A stretch of DNA of 64,000 bases from Curtobacterium sp. MCBA15_009 (lineage in GTDB: Bacteria > Actinomycetota > Actinomycetes > Actinomycetales > Microbacteriaceae), in the NCBI RefSeq assembly GCF_001864895.1, contig NZ_MJGO01000023.1, forward strand, positions 165,651 through 229,650, read 5' to 3'. The translations under genes and the position numbers were made by a program. This document shows, piece after piece, positions 50,721 through 59,345 of this stretch (position 1 is its first letter; every line of letters begins with the position of its first letter). The notes under the pieces are model-generated. The model saw nothing but the letters and a program-made list of their open reading frames with translations, ran no database searches and was not told the origin of the DNA.

Positions 50721-51796
50721 CCGACGTGACCGACCCGACCGACGCCACCACGGGCCTCCCGTCCGGAACCGCGGGCACGACCGGCGCCGCACCGACCGGG
50801 CGACCGCTCCTGCAGCAGCGCCGCGGCCACGAGTACACCCGCATCCTCGCCTTCGGCGCGGCCCGCGGCGAGAACGTCGTGCCGAACGACGACCTCGTCG
50901 GACCGATCGACTCGTCCGACGAGTGGATCCGCCAGCGCACCGGCATCATCACGCGCAAGCGCGCGGGGCGCGACGTCGAGGCAGTCGACCTGGCCGAGAC
51001 CGCCGCGCGCGAGGCCATCGAGAAGGCCGGGCTGCGCCCCGAGCAGATCGGCGTGATCCTCGTCAGCACGGTGTCGCACACGGTGGCGACCCCGTCGCTC
51101 GCGTCGCTGCTCGCCGAACGCATCGGCGCGACGCCGGCCGCGGCCTACGACATCAGCGCCGCGTGCGCGGGGTACGCCTACGGCATCGCCCAGGCCGACT
51201 CGTTCGTGAAGTCCGGCATCGCCGACCACGTGCTCGTCGTCGGCGCCGAGAAGCTCAGCGACCTCGTCGACCCGACCGACCGCTCCATCTCGTTCCTGCT
51301 CGGCGACGGCGCCGGTGCGGCGGTCGTCGGCCCGAGCGACTTCCCCGGCATCGCGCCGACGATCTGGGGTTCCGACGGCTCCAAGTGGGACGCCATCGGC
51401 ATGACGGCCACCTACAACGAGTGGGAGGCCGGCGCACCCCGCCCGACCATGCGCCAGGCCGGCCAGACGGTGTTCCGCTGGGCGGTGTGGGAGATGGTCA
51501 AGGTCGCCCGACAGGCGCTCGAGACCGCCGGCGTCACCGCGGCCGACCTCGCCGCGTTCGTCCCGCACCAGGCGAACATCCGCATCATCGACGAGTTCGC
51601 CAAGCAGCTCGGCCTGCCCGAGTCCGTGATGATCGCCCGCGACATCACCACCACCGGCAACACCTCCGCCGCGAGCATCCCGCTCGCCACACACCGCCTG
51701 CTCGACGAGCACCCCGAGCTGTCGGGCGGTCTCGCCCTGCAGATCGGCTTCGGCGCCGGCCTGGTGTTCGGCGCGCAGGTGGTCGTCCTCCCCTAG
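50717..51796 (+). CDS. fabH: 3-oxoacyl-ACP synthase III
   Basis: 359 residues, longer than the usual 320-340 because of a 35-residue Thr/Ala/Gly-rich N-terminal extension. The catalytic triad is Cys150 (ISAACAGYAYG), His284 (FVPHQANIRI) and Asn315 (TGNTSAAS). It condenses an acyl-CoA primer with malonyl-ACP to start a chain; in this family the primer is typically branched. The start overlaps the fabD stop by ATGA. A 34-bp tandem duplication and a new promoter separate it from acpP. Confidence 0.96.
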   Translation: MTDVTDPTDATTGLPSGTAGTTGAAPTGRPLLQQRRGHEYTRILAFGAARGENVVPNDDLVGPIDSSDEWIRQRTGIITRKRAGRDVEAVDLAETAAREAIEKAGLRPEQIGVILVSTVSHTVATPSLASLLAERIGATPAAAYDISAACAGYAYGIAQADSFVKSGIADHVLVVGAEKLSDLVDPTDRSISFLLGDGAGAAVVGPSDFPGIAPTIWGSDGSKWDAIGMTATYNEWEAGAPRPTMRQAGQTVFRWAVWEMVKVARQALETAGVTAADLAAFVPHQANIRIIDEFAKQLGLPESVMIARDITTTGNTSAASIPLATHRLLDEHPELSGGLALQIGFGAGLVFGAQVVVLP

Positions 51797-51807
51797 CCCA
51801 TCCATCC

Positions 51808-51874
51808 GGTCGCCCGGCAGCACCACCGCCGACGCGACCAGGTCGCCCCGGCAGCACCACCGCCGATGCGACCA
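51808..51874. repeat. 34-bp tandem duplication between fabH and acpP
   Basis: Two copies, 51808-51840 (33 bp) and 51841-51874 (34 bp), differing by one insertion and one substitution, then a partial third from 51875. Core GGCAGCACCACCGCCGA. Confidence 0.85.
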
Positions 51875-51921
51875 GGTCGCTCCGGCACCGCGGGAGCGAC
51901 CACCCGATCAGCCTCCGGGCG

Positions 51922-51934
51922 CGAGTGCCACTCG
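51922..51934 (+). promoter_or_regulatory. Palindrome near acpP promoter
   Basis: CGAGTG-C-CACTCG, six-base arms around one C, just upstream of the TAGGCT -10 of acpP, so in the -35 region. Candidate operator. Confidence 0.45.
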
Positions 51935-51939
51935 TGCCC

Positions 51940-51945
51940 TAGGCT
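51940..51945 (+). promoter_or_regulatory. acpP promoter -10
   Basis: TAGGCT 37 bases before the acpP ATG, leaving a leader of about 30 bases that contains AAGGAG at 51971-51976. acpP can therefore be expressed apart from fabD-fabH. Confidence 0.6.
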
Positions 51946-51982
51946 GGTCCACGGTCAAACGACACCCCCCAAGGAGAAACTC

Positions 51983-52231
51983 ATGGCCCTGTCCAACGAA
52001 GAAGTCCTCGCCGGCCTGGCCGAGCTGATCAACGACGAGACCGGTATCGCCACCGACACCGTCGCCGCCGACAAGTCCTTCACGGACGACCTCGACATCG
52101 ACTCGATCTCGATGATGACCATCGTCGTGAACGCCGAGGAGAAGTTCGACGTGAAGATCCCCGACGAAGAGGTCAAGAACCTCAAGACCGTGGGCAACGC
52201 GGTCGACTACATCGTCAAGGCCCAGGCCTGA
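51983..52231 (+). CDS. acpP: Acyl carrier protein
   Basis: 82 residues. The phosphopantetheine attachment Ser41 is in DDLDIDSIS, a slight change from the usual DSLD. A strong Shine-Dalgarno (AAGGAG, 6 bases before the ATG) fits its high expression. It carries growing acyl chains in FAS-II. Distinct from the carrier at 39823. It has its own promoter, separated from fabH by a tandem repeat. Confidence 0.97.
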   Translation: MALSNEEVLAGLAELINDETGIATDTVAADKSFTDDLDIDSISMMTIVVNAEEKFDVKIPDEEVKNLKTVGNAVDYIVKAQA

Positions 52232-52317
52232 CACGAGCTTCCTGAGCGCCGCGGCCCGCGGGTCCCCCTCGGCCGCGGCGCTCATCTCGTTCACCCCAAC
52301 GAAAGAACCCGTCGTTC

Positions 52318-53562
52318 ATGACCAAGAAGACCGTCGTCGTCACCGGCATCGGTGCGATCTCACCGCTCGCAGCGACCGCCCCGGAGACGTGGGAAGCGCT
52401 GCTCGCCGGCAAGTCCGGCATCACCCGCATCGAGGACCCGCGCTACGCCGAGCTCGAACTCCCCGTCGAGTTCGCCGGTCAGGCACGTCGGTTCCTCACC
52501 GACCAGCTCACCCGTCCGGAGTCGAAGCGCCTCGACCCGTCGTCGCAGCTGTCGCTCGTCGCCGCACGTGAGGCCTGGGCCGACGCCGGCATCGACGCCG
52601 AGTCCGTCGTCCCCGAGCGCCTCATCGTCGACTGGGCGACCGGCATCGGGGGCGTGAACACCCTGCTCGACGCGTGGGACACCCTGCGCGAGAAGGGCCC
52701 GCGCCGCGTCCTGCCGATGACGGTCCCGATGCTCATGGCGAACGGCCCCGCCGCCGCCATCGAGATGGAGTTCGGTGCCCGAGGTGGCGCCCGCACCTAC
52801 CTGTCGGCGTGCGCGTCCTCCACCGAGTCCCTGGCCGAGGCGTACCGCCACGTCGCCGACGGCGACGCGGACATCGTCATCACCGGTGGCGCCGAGGCCG
52901 CCCTGCACCCGCTGCCCCTCGCGGCCTTCGCGGCCATGCAGGCCCTGTCGCGCCGCAACGACTCCCCCGAGACCGCGTCGCGTCCGTACGACGTCACGCG
53001 TGACGGCTTCGTGCTCGGCGACGGCGCAGCAGCGCTCATCCTCGAGTCGAAGGAGCACGCCGAGGCACGCGGCGCCACGATCTACGCCGAAGTCGCCGGA
53101 GCCGGCATCACCTCCGACGCCTTCCACATCACCGCGCCGGACCCCGAGGGCAGCGCCGCCGCCCGCGCCGTCATCACCGCGCTCGAACACGCCGGCGCGA
53201 GCCGCGAGGACGTCGTCCACGTCAACGCGCACGCCACCTCCACCCCGGTCGGTGACGTCGCCGAGTACCACGCGATGCGCCGGGTCTTCGGCGACCACCT
53301 CGACGACGTCGTCGTGTCGGCCACCAAGGCCTCGACCGGGCACCTGCTCGGTGGCGCCGGTGCGATCGAGGCGGTCTTCACCGTCCTCGCGCTGCACGAG
53401 CGCGTCGCCCCGCCGACGATCAACCTGAACGACCAGGAACCGGAGATCGTCATGGACGTCGCGCGCGAGCCCCGGCCGCTCCCGTCCGGCGACCTGCTCG
53501 CGGTGAGCAACTCGTTCGGCTTCGGTGGGCACAACGCCGTGGTCGCGTTCCGCAGCGTCTGA
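52318..53562 (+). CDS. fabF: 3-oxoacyl-ACP synthase II
   Basis: 414 residues. Catalytic residues are Cys165 (LSACASSTES), His305 (NAHATSTPVGD) and His342 (KASTGHLLGG), with the N-terminal MTKKTVVVTGIGAISPLA. It elongates acyl-ACP. The gene follows acpP by 86 bases and is the last FAS gene, ended by a hairpin at 53578-53615. The 173-bp repeat array follows. Confidence 0.96.
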   Translation: MTKKTVVVTGIGAISPLAATAPETWEALLAGKSGITRIEDPRYAELELPVEFAGQARRFLTDQLTRPESKRLDPSSQLSLVAAREAWADAGIDAESVVPERLIVDWATGIGGVNTLLDAWDTLREKGPRRVLPMTVPMLMANGPAAAIEMEFGARGGARTYLSACASSTESLAEAYRHVADGDADIVITGGAEAALHPLPLAAFAAMQALSRRNDSPETASRPYDVTRDGFVLGDGAAALILESKEHAEARGATIYAEVAGAGITSDAFHITAPDPEGSAAARAVITALEHAGASREDVVHVNAHATSTPVGDVAEYHAMRRVFGDHLDDVVVSATKASTGHLLGGAGAIEAVFTVLALHERVAPPTINLNDQEPEIVMDVAREPRPLPSGDLLAVSNSFGFGGHNAVVAFRSV

Positions 53563-53577
53563 TCCGTCACACCCGGC

Positions 53578-53615
53578 CAGGAGGCCCGCCCCGCGTCGTC
53601 GGGGCGGGCCTCCTG
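53578..53615 (+). terminator. Terminator hairpin after fabF
   Basis: Arms 53578-53593 and 53600-53615 pair perfectly (16 bp) with a 6-base loop, 15 bases after the fabF stop. The GAGGC(C) arm start resembles the other terminator palindromes. Confidence 0.8.
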
Positions 53616-53683
53616 TCGTTCCCGGGCCGGGTCGGCGCGGGCGTCGGCGGTGGGTGGTGGGTGCCGAGTGGTGGGTGCCGCGA

Positions 53684-54250
53684 AAGCGACAGGTGCACGC
53701 GAACTGTTCGCCGAAGACTGTCGCTTCCGCGAGCAAGACGGCGGCGGCGGCTCGGGAACGAGCCTCGACGAGCGCTGCGGACCGCGCCCGGAGCCGGACG
53801 CCGTGGGTGCCGCAGAAGCGACACTGCTCCCGGTCCCGACGGCGACGGTGCCGTCAGAGCGACAGGCTCCCGCGAACTGTTCGCCGAAGACTGTCGCTTC
53901 CGCGAGCAAGACGGCGGCGGCTCGGGAACGAACCTCGACGAGCACTGCAGACCGCGGTTCCGGGAGGACGCCGTCGGTGTGCCGCAGAAGCGACACTGCT
54001 CCCGGTCCTGACGGCGCCGGTGCCGTCAGAGCGACAGGTGCACGCGAACTGTTCGCCGAAGACTGTCGCTATCGCGAGCAAGACGGCGGCGGCGGCTCGG
54101 GTACCAACCTCGACGAACGCTGCGGACCGCGCCCGGAGCCGCACGCCGTCGGTACCGCAGAAGCGACACTGCTCCCGGTCCCGACGGCGACGGTGCCGTC
54201 AAAGCGACAGGTGCACGCGAACTGTTCGGCGAAGACTGTCGCTTTTGCGA
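53684..54250. repeat. 173-bp tandem repeat array (three full units and a part)
   Basis: The motif GCGACAG begins units at 53686, 53859, 54031 and 54204, spaced 173, 172 and 173 bases. Each unit starts with a 39-base imperfect hairpin (GCGACAG ... CTGTCGC, at 53686-53724, 53859-53897, 54031-54069 and 54204-54242) whose loop contains the palindrome CGAACTGTTCG. The rest of each unit is not palindromic. All three copies are clearly homologous with a few substitutions and small indels. Both strands are open over parts, but no frame is persuasive as protein. The array lies between fabF and the convergent DUF3145 gene. Confidence 0.9.
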
Positions 54251-54305
54251 GACCGGACGAGACCGGACGCCAGACCGAACACGACCGAACGGGACCAGCC
54301 CGCGG

Positions 54306-54806
54306 TCAGCCGACCCGGTGCAGCCAGACGACGGGGTTCCCCTCGGCGGCGTGGCGGAAGGGCTCGAGCTCGTCGTCCCAGGCCTGGCCGAGCGCCAGCC
54401 GGAGTTCGCGGTGGAGTTCGAGGGCGTTGCTGCCGGCGACCTCCATGGCGTAGCGGACGCGGTCCTCGGGGATGACCATGTTGCCCGTGACGTCGGTCTG
54501 GGCGTAGAACACCCCGAGGTCGGGCGTGTGCATCCACCGACCGCCGTCCGATGTGTCGGTCGGTTCCTCGGTGACCTCGTACCGCAGGTGCTCCCACCCG
54601 CGCAGCGCCGAGGCGATCGCGGCACCCGCGCCGACCGCACCGGACCACGTGAACTCCGTGCGACGGGCGCCGTCCTGCGCCGGCTGGTCGAGCCACGAGA
54701 AGTTCACGGCACGGTTCATGGCGCGACCTGCTGCCCATTCGACGTGCGGGCAGAGCGCGCGTGGTGCGGAGTGCACGTAGAGCACCCCGGTCGTCGTTCC
54801 GTTCAC
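54306..54806 (-). CDS. DUF3145 family protein
   Basis: 166 residues. The start MNGTTTGVLYVHSAPRALCP and the HVEWAAGRAMNRAVNFSWLD stretch are the DUF3145 signature, followed by acidic/aromatic strands and a C-terminal GNPVVWLHRVG. The family is restricted to actinobacteria and has no established function. It lies near tRNA-Met and the FAS cluster, as in many relatives. The C-terminus faces the 173-bp repeat array. Confidence 0.9.
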   Translation of the reverse strand: MNGTTTGVLYVHSAPRALCPHVEWAAGRAMNRAVNFSWLDQPAQDGARRTEFTWSGAVGAGAAIASALRGWEHLRYEVTEEPTDTSDGGRWMHTPDLGVFYAQTDVTGNMVIPEDRVRYAMEVAGSNALELHRELRLALGQAWDDELEPFRHAAEGNPVVWLHRVG

Positions 54807-55000
54807 GGTTCCTCCGATACGTCAGGTGCGACTTCCCCATCGACCTGCTGTGTGGAGGATCCGTGGGCCGAGCGGCCGCGGAACCATCGGTATCCGATTG
54901 TGATGTCCGAGAAGGACACGCCCATTATGCAGCGTCCCCGCTGGGAACGGCAAGGACCGCAGCGACCCTAACCGACCGGTGCGCGACGACACCGCCGCCG

Positions 55001-55828
55001 TCAGTGCAGGACGGCGCCGTCCGCGTCGACGGGGTGGCGCTCCCCCGCGGCGATCGGCACCGGCACGCGGTTCTCGGGCGGCGGGATCGGGCAGGCGAAC
55101 TGGTACGAGAACGCGCACGGGGGCAGGACGAGCAGGTTCCAGTCGAGCTCCACCGACGCGGCGTGCCCCGGGTCGTCGAGGTACAGGAACCGACCCATCG
55201 AGTACGAGCTGCCGGGGTCGTCCTCGGGCAGGGCGCTCGTGGCGTCCTGCACGATGAGCTGCAGGCGGGCAGCGCCGCGGAACGCGGCCGACCGGACCGC
55301 GACGAACCGCACGGTCGTCGTGCCGAAGGCCGTCTCGACGTGCCCGGCGACCGGGAGCGCGTCGCCGGCTGCGTCGAGGACGCTGCCCCGGGCCTCCTGG
55401 TCGTCGCCGTCGTCGACCGGCACGTAGCTGCCGGTGGTGACCACGTCGTCGGACCGCGCGAACCGGGCGATGCCGGCGAAGCGGCCGATCGGCTCGGCGC
55501 GCGGGTCCCAGACGCGCAGCGTGGACCCGGAGACCGTGCCGGCCATCCCGTCGGGGAAGGCGACCTCGGACGGGACGACCGCGGTGTCGCCCGCGACGAG
55601 CACGGTGCCGTCGACCGGGACCCCGTCGACCACGACGCCGTCGTCCGCCGTGGCCGTGACCGTCAGGCCGCCGGACGCGGGCGCCCAGGTGCCCGGCACC
55701 GGCCAGACCGGCTGCGGCAGGTCGACGCGCTGCGCGTTGACGAGCGCGAGCGGGCCGCGCGGACCGCGCGCCCACCGGTCGCGACCGGCGACGTGCTCGC
55801 TGAACGCGGCGTCGGTGGTGCCGGTCAT
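55001..55828 (-). CDS. DUF1684 family protein
   Basis: 275 residues. It reads as a DUF1684 domain: FSEHVAGRDRWARGPRGPLA at the N-terminus, then VWDPRAEPIGRFAGIARF, and the C-terminal FLYLDDPGHAASVELDWNLL followed by PPCAFSYQFACPIPPPENRV, the conserved cysteine/proline motif. The function is unknown. The start overlaps the upstream AI-2E gene by 4 bases (ATGA), so they are co-translated. Confidence 0.9.
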   Translation of the reverse strand: MTGTTDAAFSEHVAGRDRWARGPRGPLALVNAQRVDLPQPVWPVPGTWAPASGGLTVTATADDGVVVDGVPVDGTVLVAGDTAVVPSEVAFPDGMAGTVSGSTLRVWDPRAEPIGRFAGIARFARSDDVVTTGSYVPVDDGDDQEARGSVLDAAGDALPVAGHVETAFGTTTVRFVAVRSAAFRGAARLQLIVQDATSALPEDDPGSSYSMGRFLYLDDPGHAASVELDWNLLVLPPCAFSYQFACPIPPPENRVPVPIAAGERHPVDADGAVLH

Positions 55829-56955
55829 GCCAGTTCCTGCCGCGGGTAGATGACCTTCTGCACGATGATGATCACCGACGCGGCGACGGGCAGGGCGACG
55901 AGGGCGCCGAGTACGCCGCCGATCGTGCCGCCGGCGACCGCGGCGATGACCACGAGGGCGCCGGGGACCTGCACCGCGCGGGACATGATGCGCGGCGAGA
56001 TGAGGTAGGCCTCGACCTGCATGTACACGAGGTAGTAGACCGCTGCGGCGAGGGCCGTCACCGGTGAGGCGAACAGGCAGAGCACCGAGATGACGACGGC
56101 GGCGCTCAGGGTGCCGACGAGCGGGATGAGCGAGCCGAGGAACGCGAACGAGGCGAGCAGCACCGGCAGCGGCGCGCCGATGATGAGCAGCCAGCCGAGG
56201 CTGAGCACGCCGTTGATGAGCGCCTGCGAGACCTGCCCGACGACGTAGCGGCCGACCGCCTGGGTGATCTGCTCGCTCACGTCGATGAAGTTCTCGCGTC
56301 GCGACGCCGGCACGAACCGGTAAGCGGCCCGCTTCATGCCGCGCATCGAGGCCAGGAAGTACAGCATGAGGATGAGCACGATCAGCGCGCCGGTCACCCC
56401 GGACAGGATGCCGCTGCCGACGGCGAGGATCCCGCCACCGACGCTGAGCAGGTTGCCCGGGTTCTCGACGAAGGTCTGCGCCGAGTCGAGGGCGTGGTCG
56501 ATGTCGAAGGACCCGGCGAGCTGCTTCGACAGGTCCTGCACCCACTGCTGCTTCGAGATGTCGTCGACGATCTCGGGGAAGTTCTGGATCAGGTTCGTCG
56601 CCTGCTCGACGAGGATCGGGACGACCGCGAGAACGACCCCGGCGAACGCGGCGAGCACGCCGACGACGACGATCGTGATCGCCGCCCAGCGCGGGATGAC
56701 CCGCTCGAGGAACGAGACGAGCGGGTCGATGCCGAGCGCGAGGAAGAGGGCGACGCCGATGTAGACGAGCACCGTGCTCAGCTCGTGGATGATCGAGCCC
56801 GCGAGCAGCGCGACGAGCACGCCGATCGCGCCCATGAACCCGAGGCGGAAGGCGTTCACGCGCACGCCGGTGCCACCTCGCGTCACCTCGAAGGTGACGT
56901 TCGGTGTGGGGCCGACGCCGTCGGGGTCGTCATCGCGCTTGCGTTTCAACTGCAC
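55825..56955 (-). CDS. AI-2E family transporter
   Basis: 376 residues with about eight membrane segments (first near FMGAIGVLVALLAGSIIHEL). The family carries out export or regulation of small molecules including the AI-2 signal. The assigned GTG 56955 lies 1 base after the 3' end of tRNA-Met on the same strand, which is unusually tight; a start further downstream, for example at the GTG before GPTPNVTFEV, is possible. A basic N-tail (KRKRDDD) precedes the first helix. The gene overlaps DUF1684. Confidence 0.87.
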   Translation of the reverse strand: MQLKRKRDDDPDGVGPTPNVTFEVTRGGTGVRVNAFRLGFMGAIGVLVALLAGSIIHELSTVLVYIGVALFLALGIDPLVSFLERVIPRWAAITIVVVGVLAAFAGVVLAVVPILVEQATNLIQNFPEIVDDISKQQWVQDLSKQLAGSFDIDHALDSAQTFVENPGNLLSVGGGILAVGSGILSGVTGALIVLILMLYFLASMRGMKRAAYRFVPASRRENFIDVSEQITQAVGRYVVGQVSQALINGVLSLGWLLIIGAPLPVLLASFAFLGSLIPLVGTLSAAVVISVLCLFASPVTALAAAVYYLVYMQVEAYLISPRIMSRAVQVPGALVVIAAVAGGTIGGVLGALVALPVAASVIIIVQKVIYPRQELA

Positions 56956-56956
56956 G

Positions 56957-57031
56957 TGGGGCGGGCGGGACTTGAACCCGCGGATCGTTCGGTTATGAGC
57001 CGACTGCCTTGACCAGCTTGGCTACCGCCCC
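56957..57031 (-). tRNA. tRNA-Met type (anticodon CAT)
   Basis: 75-nt minus-strand gene. The acceptor is GGGGCGG with CCGCCCC and discriminator A; no CCA is encoded. The D-arm is GCCAAGCTGGTCAAGGC. The loop CTCATAA gives anticodon CAT. The anticodon stem has 4 good pairs and one mismatch. T-arm GCGGG-TTCAAGT-CCCGC is perfect. Assigned elongator Met; a tRNA-Ile2 with modified CAT cannot be excluded without further identity rules. It is immediately upstream of the AI-2E gene. Confidence 0.88.
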
Positions 57032-57040
57032 CGGAAGCCG

Positions 57041-58252
57041 TCAGGCCACCGTTTCCCCACGATACAGCGCCTCGAAGGTCGAGAGCGTGCGGTTGATGTC
57101 GTGTGCCTCGATCATCGCGAGGCTGCGGTCACGCATGGCGGTGTAGTCGGCGTCCGACGCGGTGAGCACGGCCTCGAGCTTGGCGGCGAGGTCGTGCTCG
57201 TCGCCCGGGGCGAACAGGTACCCGTTGCCGTCGATGAGGTGCGGCAGCGCCATCGAGTCGGCCGCGACCACCGGCAGCCCGGAGGCCATGCCCTCGAGCG
57301 ACGAGATGCTCTGCAGCTCGGCGGTCGACGGCATCGCGAAGACGGTGGCGTTCGTCAGGGCGGTGCGCTTGTCCTCGTCGGAGACGAACCCGAGGAACCG
57401 GACCCGGTCCTCGAGGCCGAGCTCCTTCGCCAGTGCCGTGAGCTTCGGGATCATCTCGCCGTCGCCGACGATCGACAGCGTGGCGCCGAGCGAGCCGGGC
57501 AGCAGCGCCATCGCGCGCACCAGGACGTCGAGGTTCTTCTCCGGCGCGACCCGGCCGACGAAGACGACGTCGTTGCCCGGCGGGCGTCCCGGACGGGCGA
57601 CGTAGCGGGTCGCGTCGATGCCGCAGGAGATCGCGAGCACCTGCTGGCCGGCGATGGCCCGGCGCAGGTAGTCGGCGGCCAGGTTCGTCGGGGTCGTGAT
57701 GGTGTCGGCCTGGCGGTAGGTCTTCGCTGCGTCGTTCCAGGCGATCTTCAACGCGATCGGCAGGGTCCACTTGCCGAACGGCGTGTACTCGAGCAGGTTC
57801 TCGGGCATGAAGTGGTTCGTGGCGACGACGCGGATGCCGCGCTCCTTCGCCTCGTGCACGATGCCGCGGCCGATGACGACGTGCGACTGGATGTGCAGGA
57901 CGTCGGGCCGCACGGCGTCGAGGATCGGGCCGGTCCACTTGCGGACGCTCCACGGCCAGACGAAGCGGAGCCAGGCGTGCAGCGGCCACTTGTAGGACTT
58001 CAGGCGGTGGACGACGAGGGTCACGCCCTGGTGCTCCTCGTCGAAGGTGCCGTGGTGGCTGCTCGACGCCGGGGCGACGACGTGGACCTCGTGCCCGCGC
58101 TCGGCGAGTCCGACGGCGAGCTGCTCGGCGAACGTCGCCGCGCCGTTGACGTCGGGCGGGAACGTGTCGGCGGCGATCATGACGCGCAGGCGGCGGGTGT
58201 CGCCGGTCGCGTCCGTCGGTCCGGGGGCGGCGGTGGTGGCGTCTCCTGACAC
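57041..58252 (-). CDS. GT4 family glycosyltransferase
   Basis: 403 residues, GT-B fold. N-terminal part: LRVMIAADTFPPDVNGAATF with the G-rich loop and HEVHVVAPASSSHHGTFDEE. C-terminal domain: FVGRVAPEKNLDVLVRAMAL (GRVxxEKN nucleotide-sugar motif) and ELQSISSLEGMASGLPVVAA (E(x7)E acidic pair). It probably uses a nucleotide sugar to glycosylate a lipid or polysaccharide acceptor, like PimB'/MgtA-type enzymes; the acceptor is unknown. The GTG 58252 start is followed by a basic Pro/Thr tail. It ends 9 bases from tRNA-Met's 5' end. Confidence 0.92.
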   Translation of the reverse strand: MSGDATTAAPGPTDATGDTRRLRVMIAADTFPPDVNGAATFAEQLAVGLAERGHEVHVVAPASSSHHGTFDEEHQGVTLVVHRLKSYKWPLHAWLRFVWPWSVRKWTGPILDAVRPDVLHIQSHVVIGRGIVHEAKERGIRVVATNHFMPENLLEYTPFGKWTLPIALKIAWNDAAKTYRQADTITTPTNLAADYLRRAIAGQQVLAISCGIDATRYVARPGRPPGNDVVFVGRVAPEKNLDVLVRAMALLPGSLGATLSIVGDGEMIPKLTALAKELGLEDRVRFLGFVSDEDKRTALTNATVFAMPSTAELQSISSLEGMASGLPVVAADSMALPHLIDGNGYLFAPGDEHDLAAKLEAVLTASDADYTAMRDRSLAMIEAHDINRTLSTFEALYRGETVA

Positions 58253-58312
58253 GGCGGGCGTCGTCCTCTCATGGGGGAAGCGGGTCGGTCTGGAACGCTA
58301 GCGCACCAGGAT

Positions 58313-58348
58313 CGACGCCCGCGTCAGCCGCGCGGCGGATGCGGGCGT
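58313..58348 (-). terminator. Nested hairpin downstream of DMT transporter
   Basis: GACGCCCGC at 58313-58321 pairs with GCGGGCGTC at 58340-58348, enclosing a GCCGCGCGGC palindrome. It lies between the DMT stop (58392) and the GT4 start. Confidence 0.5.
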
Positions 58349-58391
58349 CACGGAGCACGCACCTCGGCGACGGGGCACGCGGCCCCGCGGG

Positions 58392-59306
58392 TCAGCGCCG
58401 GGCTTCCGGGTGGTGCTTCGCGAGCAGGAACACCCCGGTGATCGCGATGGCCGCCGCGACGACGAACCCGGCGACGGCGAACCACGGCGCCCCGGCGGCC
58501 TCGTCGAGCACGACGACGCCGATGCCGACCGCGACGATCGGGTCGATGACGGTGAGGCCCGCGATGACGAGGTCGGCAGACCCGCTCGAGTAGGCGTTCT
58601 GCACGAAGTACCCGCCGAGCGACGCCGCGACGACCACGCCGACGATGGCGAGCACCGTCAGCCAGTCGAACGTGCCGTTCACGAACCGGTTCAGCACGAC
58701 CTTCGCCAGGGTGGCCACGAACCCGTAGAGGACCCCGGCCCCGGCGATGTAGTAGAGCGCGTTGCGGTGCTTCGCCACGAGGCGGAAGGTCGCCAGCACG
58801 AGGACGAGCACGACGGCGAGCACCACCAGGACGGTGACGAGCTGCTGCCGGGTGATGGCGCTCTCGTGCCCGACGAAGGCGGCGATGCCGACGAAGATGC
58901 CGACGCCGATGATGCAGGTCCAGACCGCGCGCCGTGCCGCCTGCCCGAGCGGGACCCCGGACGACCGCGAGGAGAACCACGTCGTGATGACGAGGGCGAC
59001 CGCGCCGAGCGGCTGCACGACGATGAGCGGTGCGTTCGTGATGCTGACGAGCTGCAGGACGACGGCGATGCCGAGCATGAGGGTGCCGAGGACCCAGTAG
59101 CCGCTCGACAGCAGCCCGACGACGTGCCGGACGCTCAGGCCCTTCGACTGCCGACCGAGGCGCGCCTCGACCCGCTGCACCCCGCGGCTCTGGAACTGGG
59201 CGCCGAGCGACAGGAAGACCGCGCCGATCAGGGCGACGGGGATCATGAGCGCCTGGAAGGGGGTCAGGTTGTTGACCGCATCCGGCAGCTGGAGGTCCGT
59301 CGTCAC
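58392..59306 (-). CDS. DMT-superfamily transporter
   Basis: 304 residues with about ten membrane helices in two repeated halves (first FQALMIPVALIGAVFLSLGA; second half around GFVATLAKVVLNRFVNGTFD). The pattern NAPLIVVQPLGAVALVITTW is typical of the EamA/NIPA-like group. The substrate may be a metal or small solute, not defined. The GTG 59306 start has no strong Shine-Dalgarno. Divergent from def. Confidence 0.85.
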   Translation of the reverse strand: MTTDLQLPDAVNNLTPFQALMIPVALIGAVFLSLGAQFQSRGVQRVEARLGRQSKGLSVRHVVGLLSSGYWVLGTLMLGIAVVLQLVSITNAPLIVVQPLGAVALVITTWFSSRSSGVPLGQAARRAVWTCIIGVGIFVGIAAFVGHESAITRQQLVTVLVVLAVVLVLVLATFRLVAKHRNALYYIAGAGVLYGFVATLAKVVLNRFVNGTFDWLTVLAIVGVVVAASLGGYFVQNAYSSGSADLVIAGLTVIDPIVAVGIGVVVLDEAAGAPWFAVAGFVVAAAIAITGVFLLAKHHPEARR

Positions 59307-59333
59307 GCGTCGAGGCTACCGTCCGCCGCCGGA

Positions 59334-59339
59334 TAACCT
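59334..59339 (+). promoter_or_regulatory. -10 element, leaderless def
   Basis: TAACCT ends 6 bases before ATG 59346; no Shine-Dalgarno. Confidence 0.55.
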
Positions 59340-59345
59340 GGGTGA

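Noticed and set aside
53684..54250. CRISPR array
   Set aside because: Repeats are long tandem units of 173 bp with no short conserved repeat separated by unique spacers of constant size, and no cas genes are nearby.
56774..56998. Possible small protein over tRNA-Met
   Set aside because: It ends with RDLNPRIVRL, a typical artefact of translating a tRNA gene.
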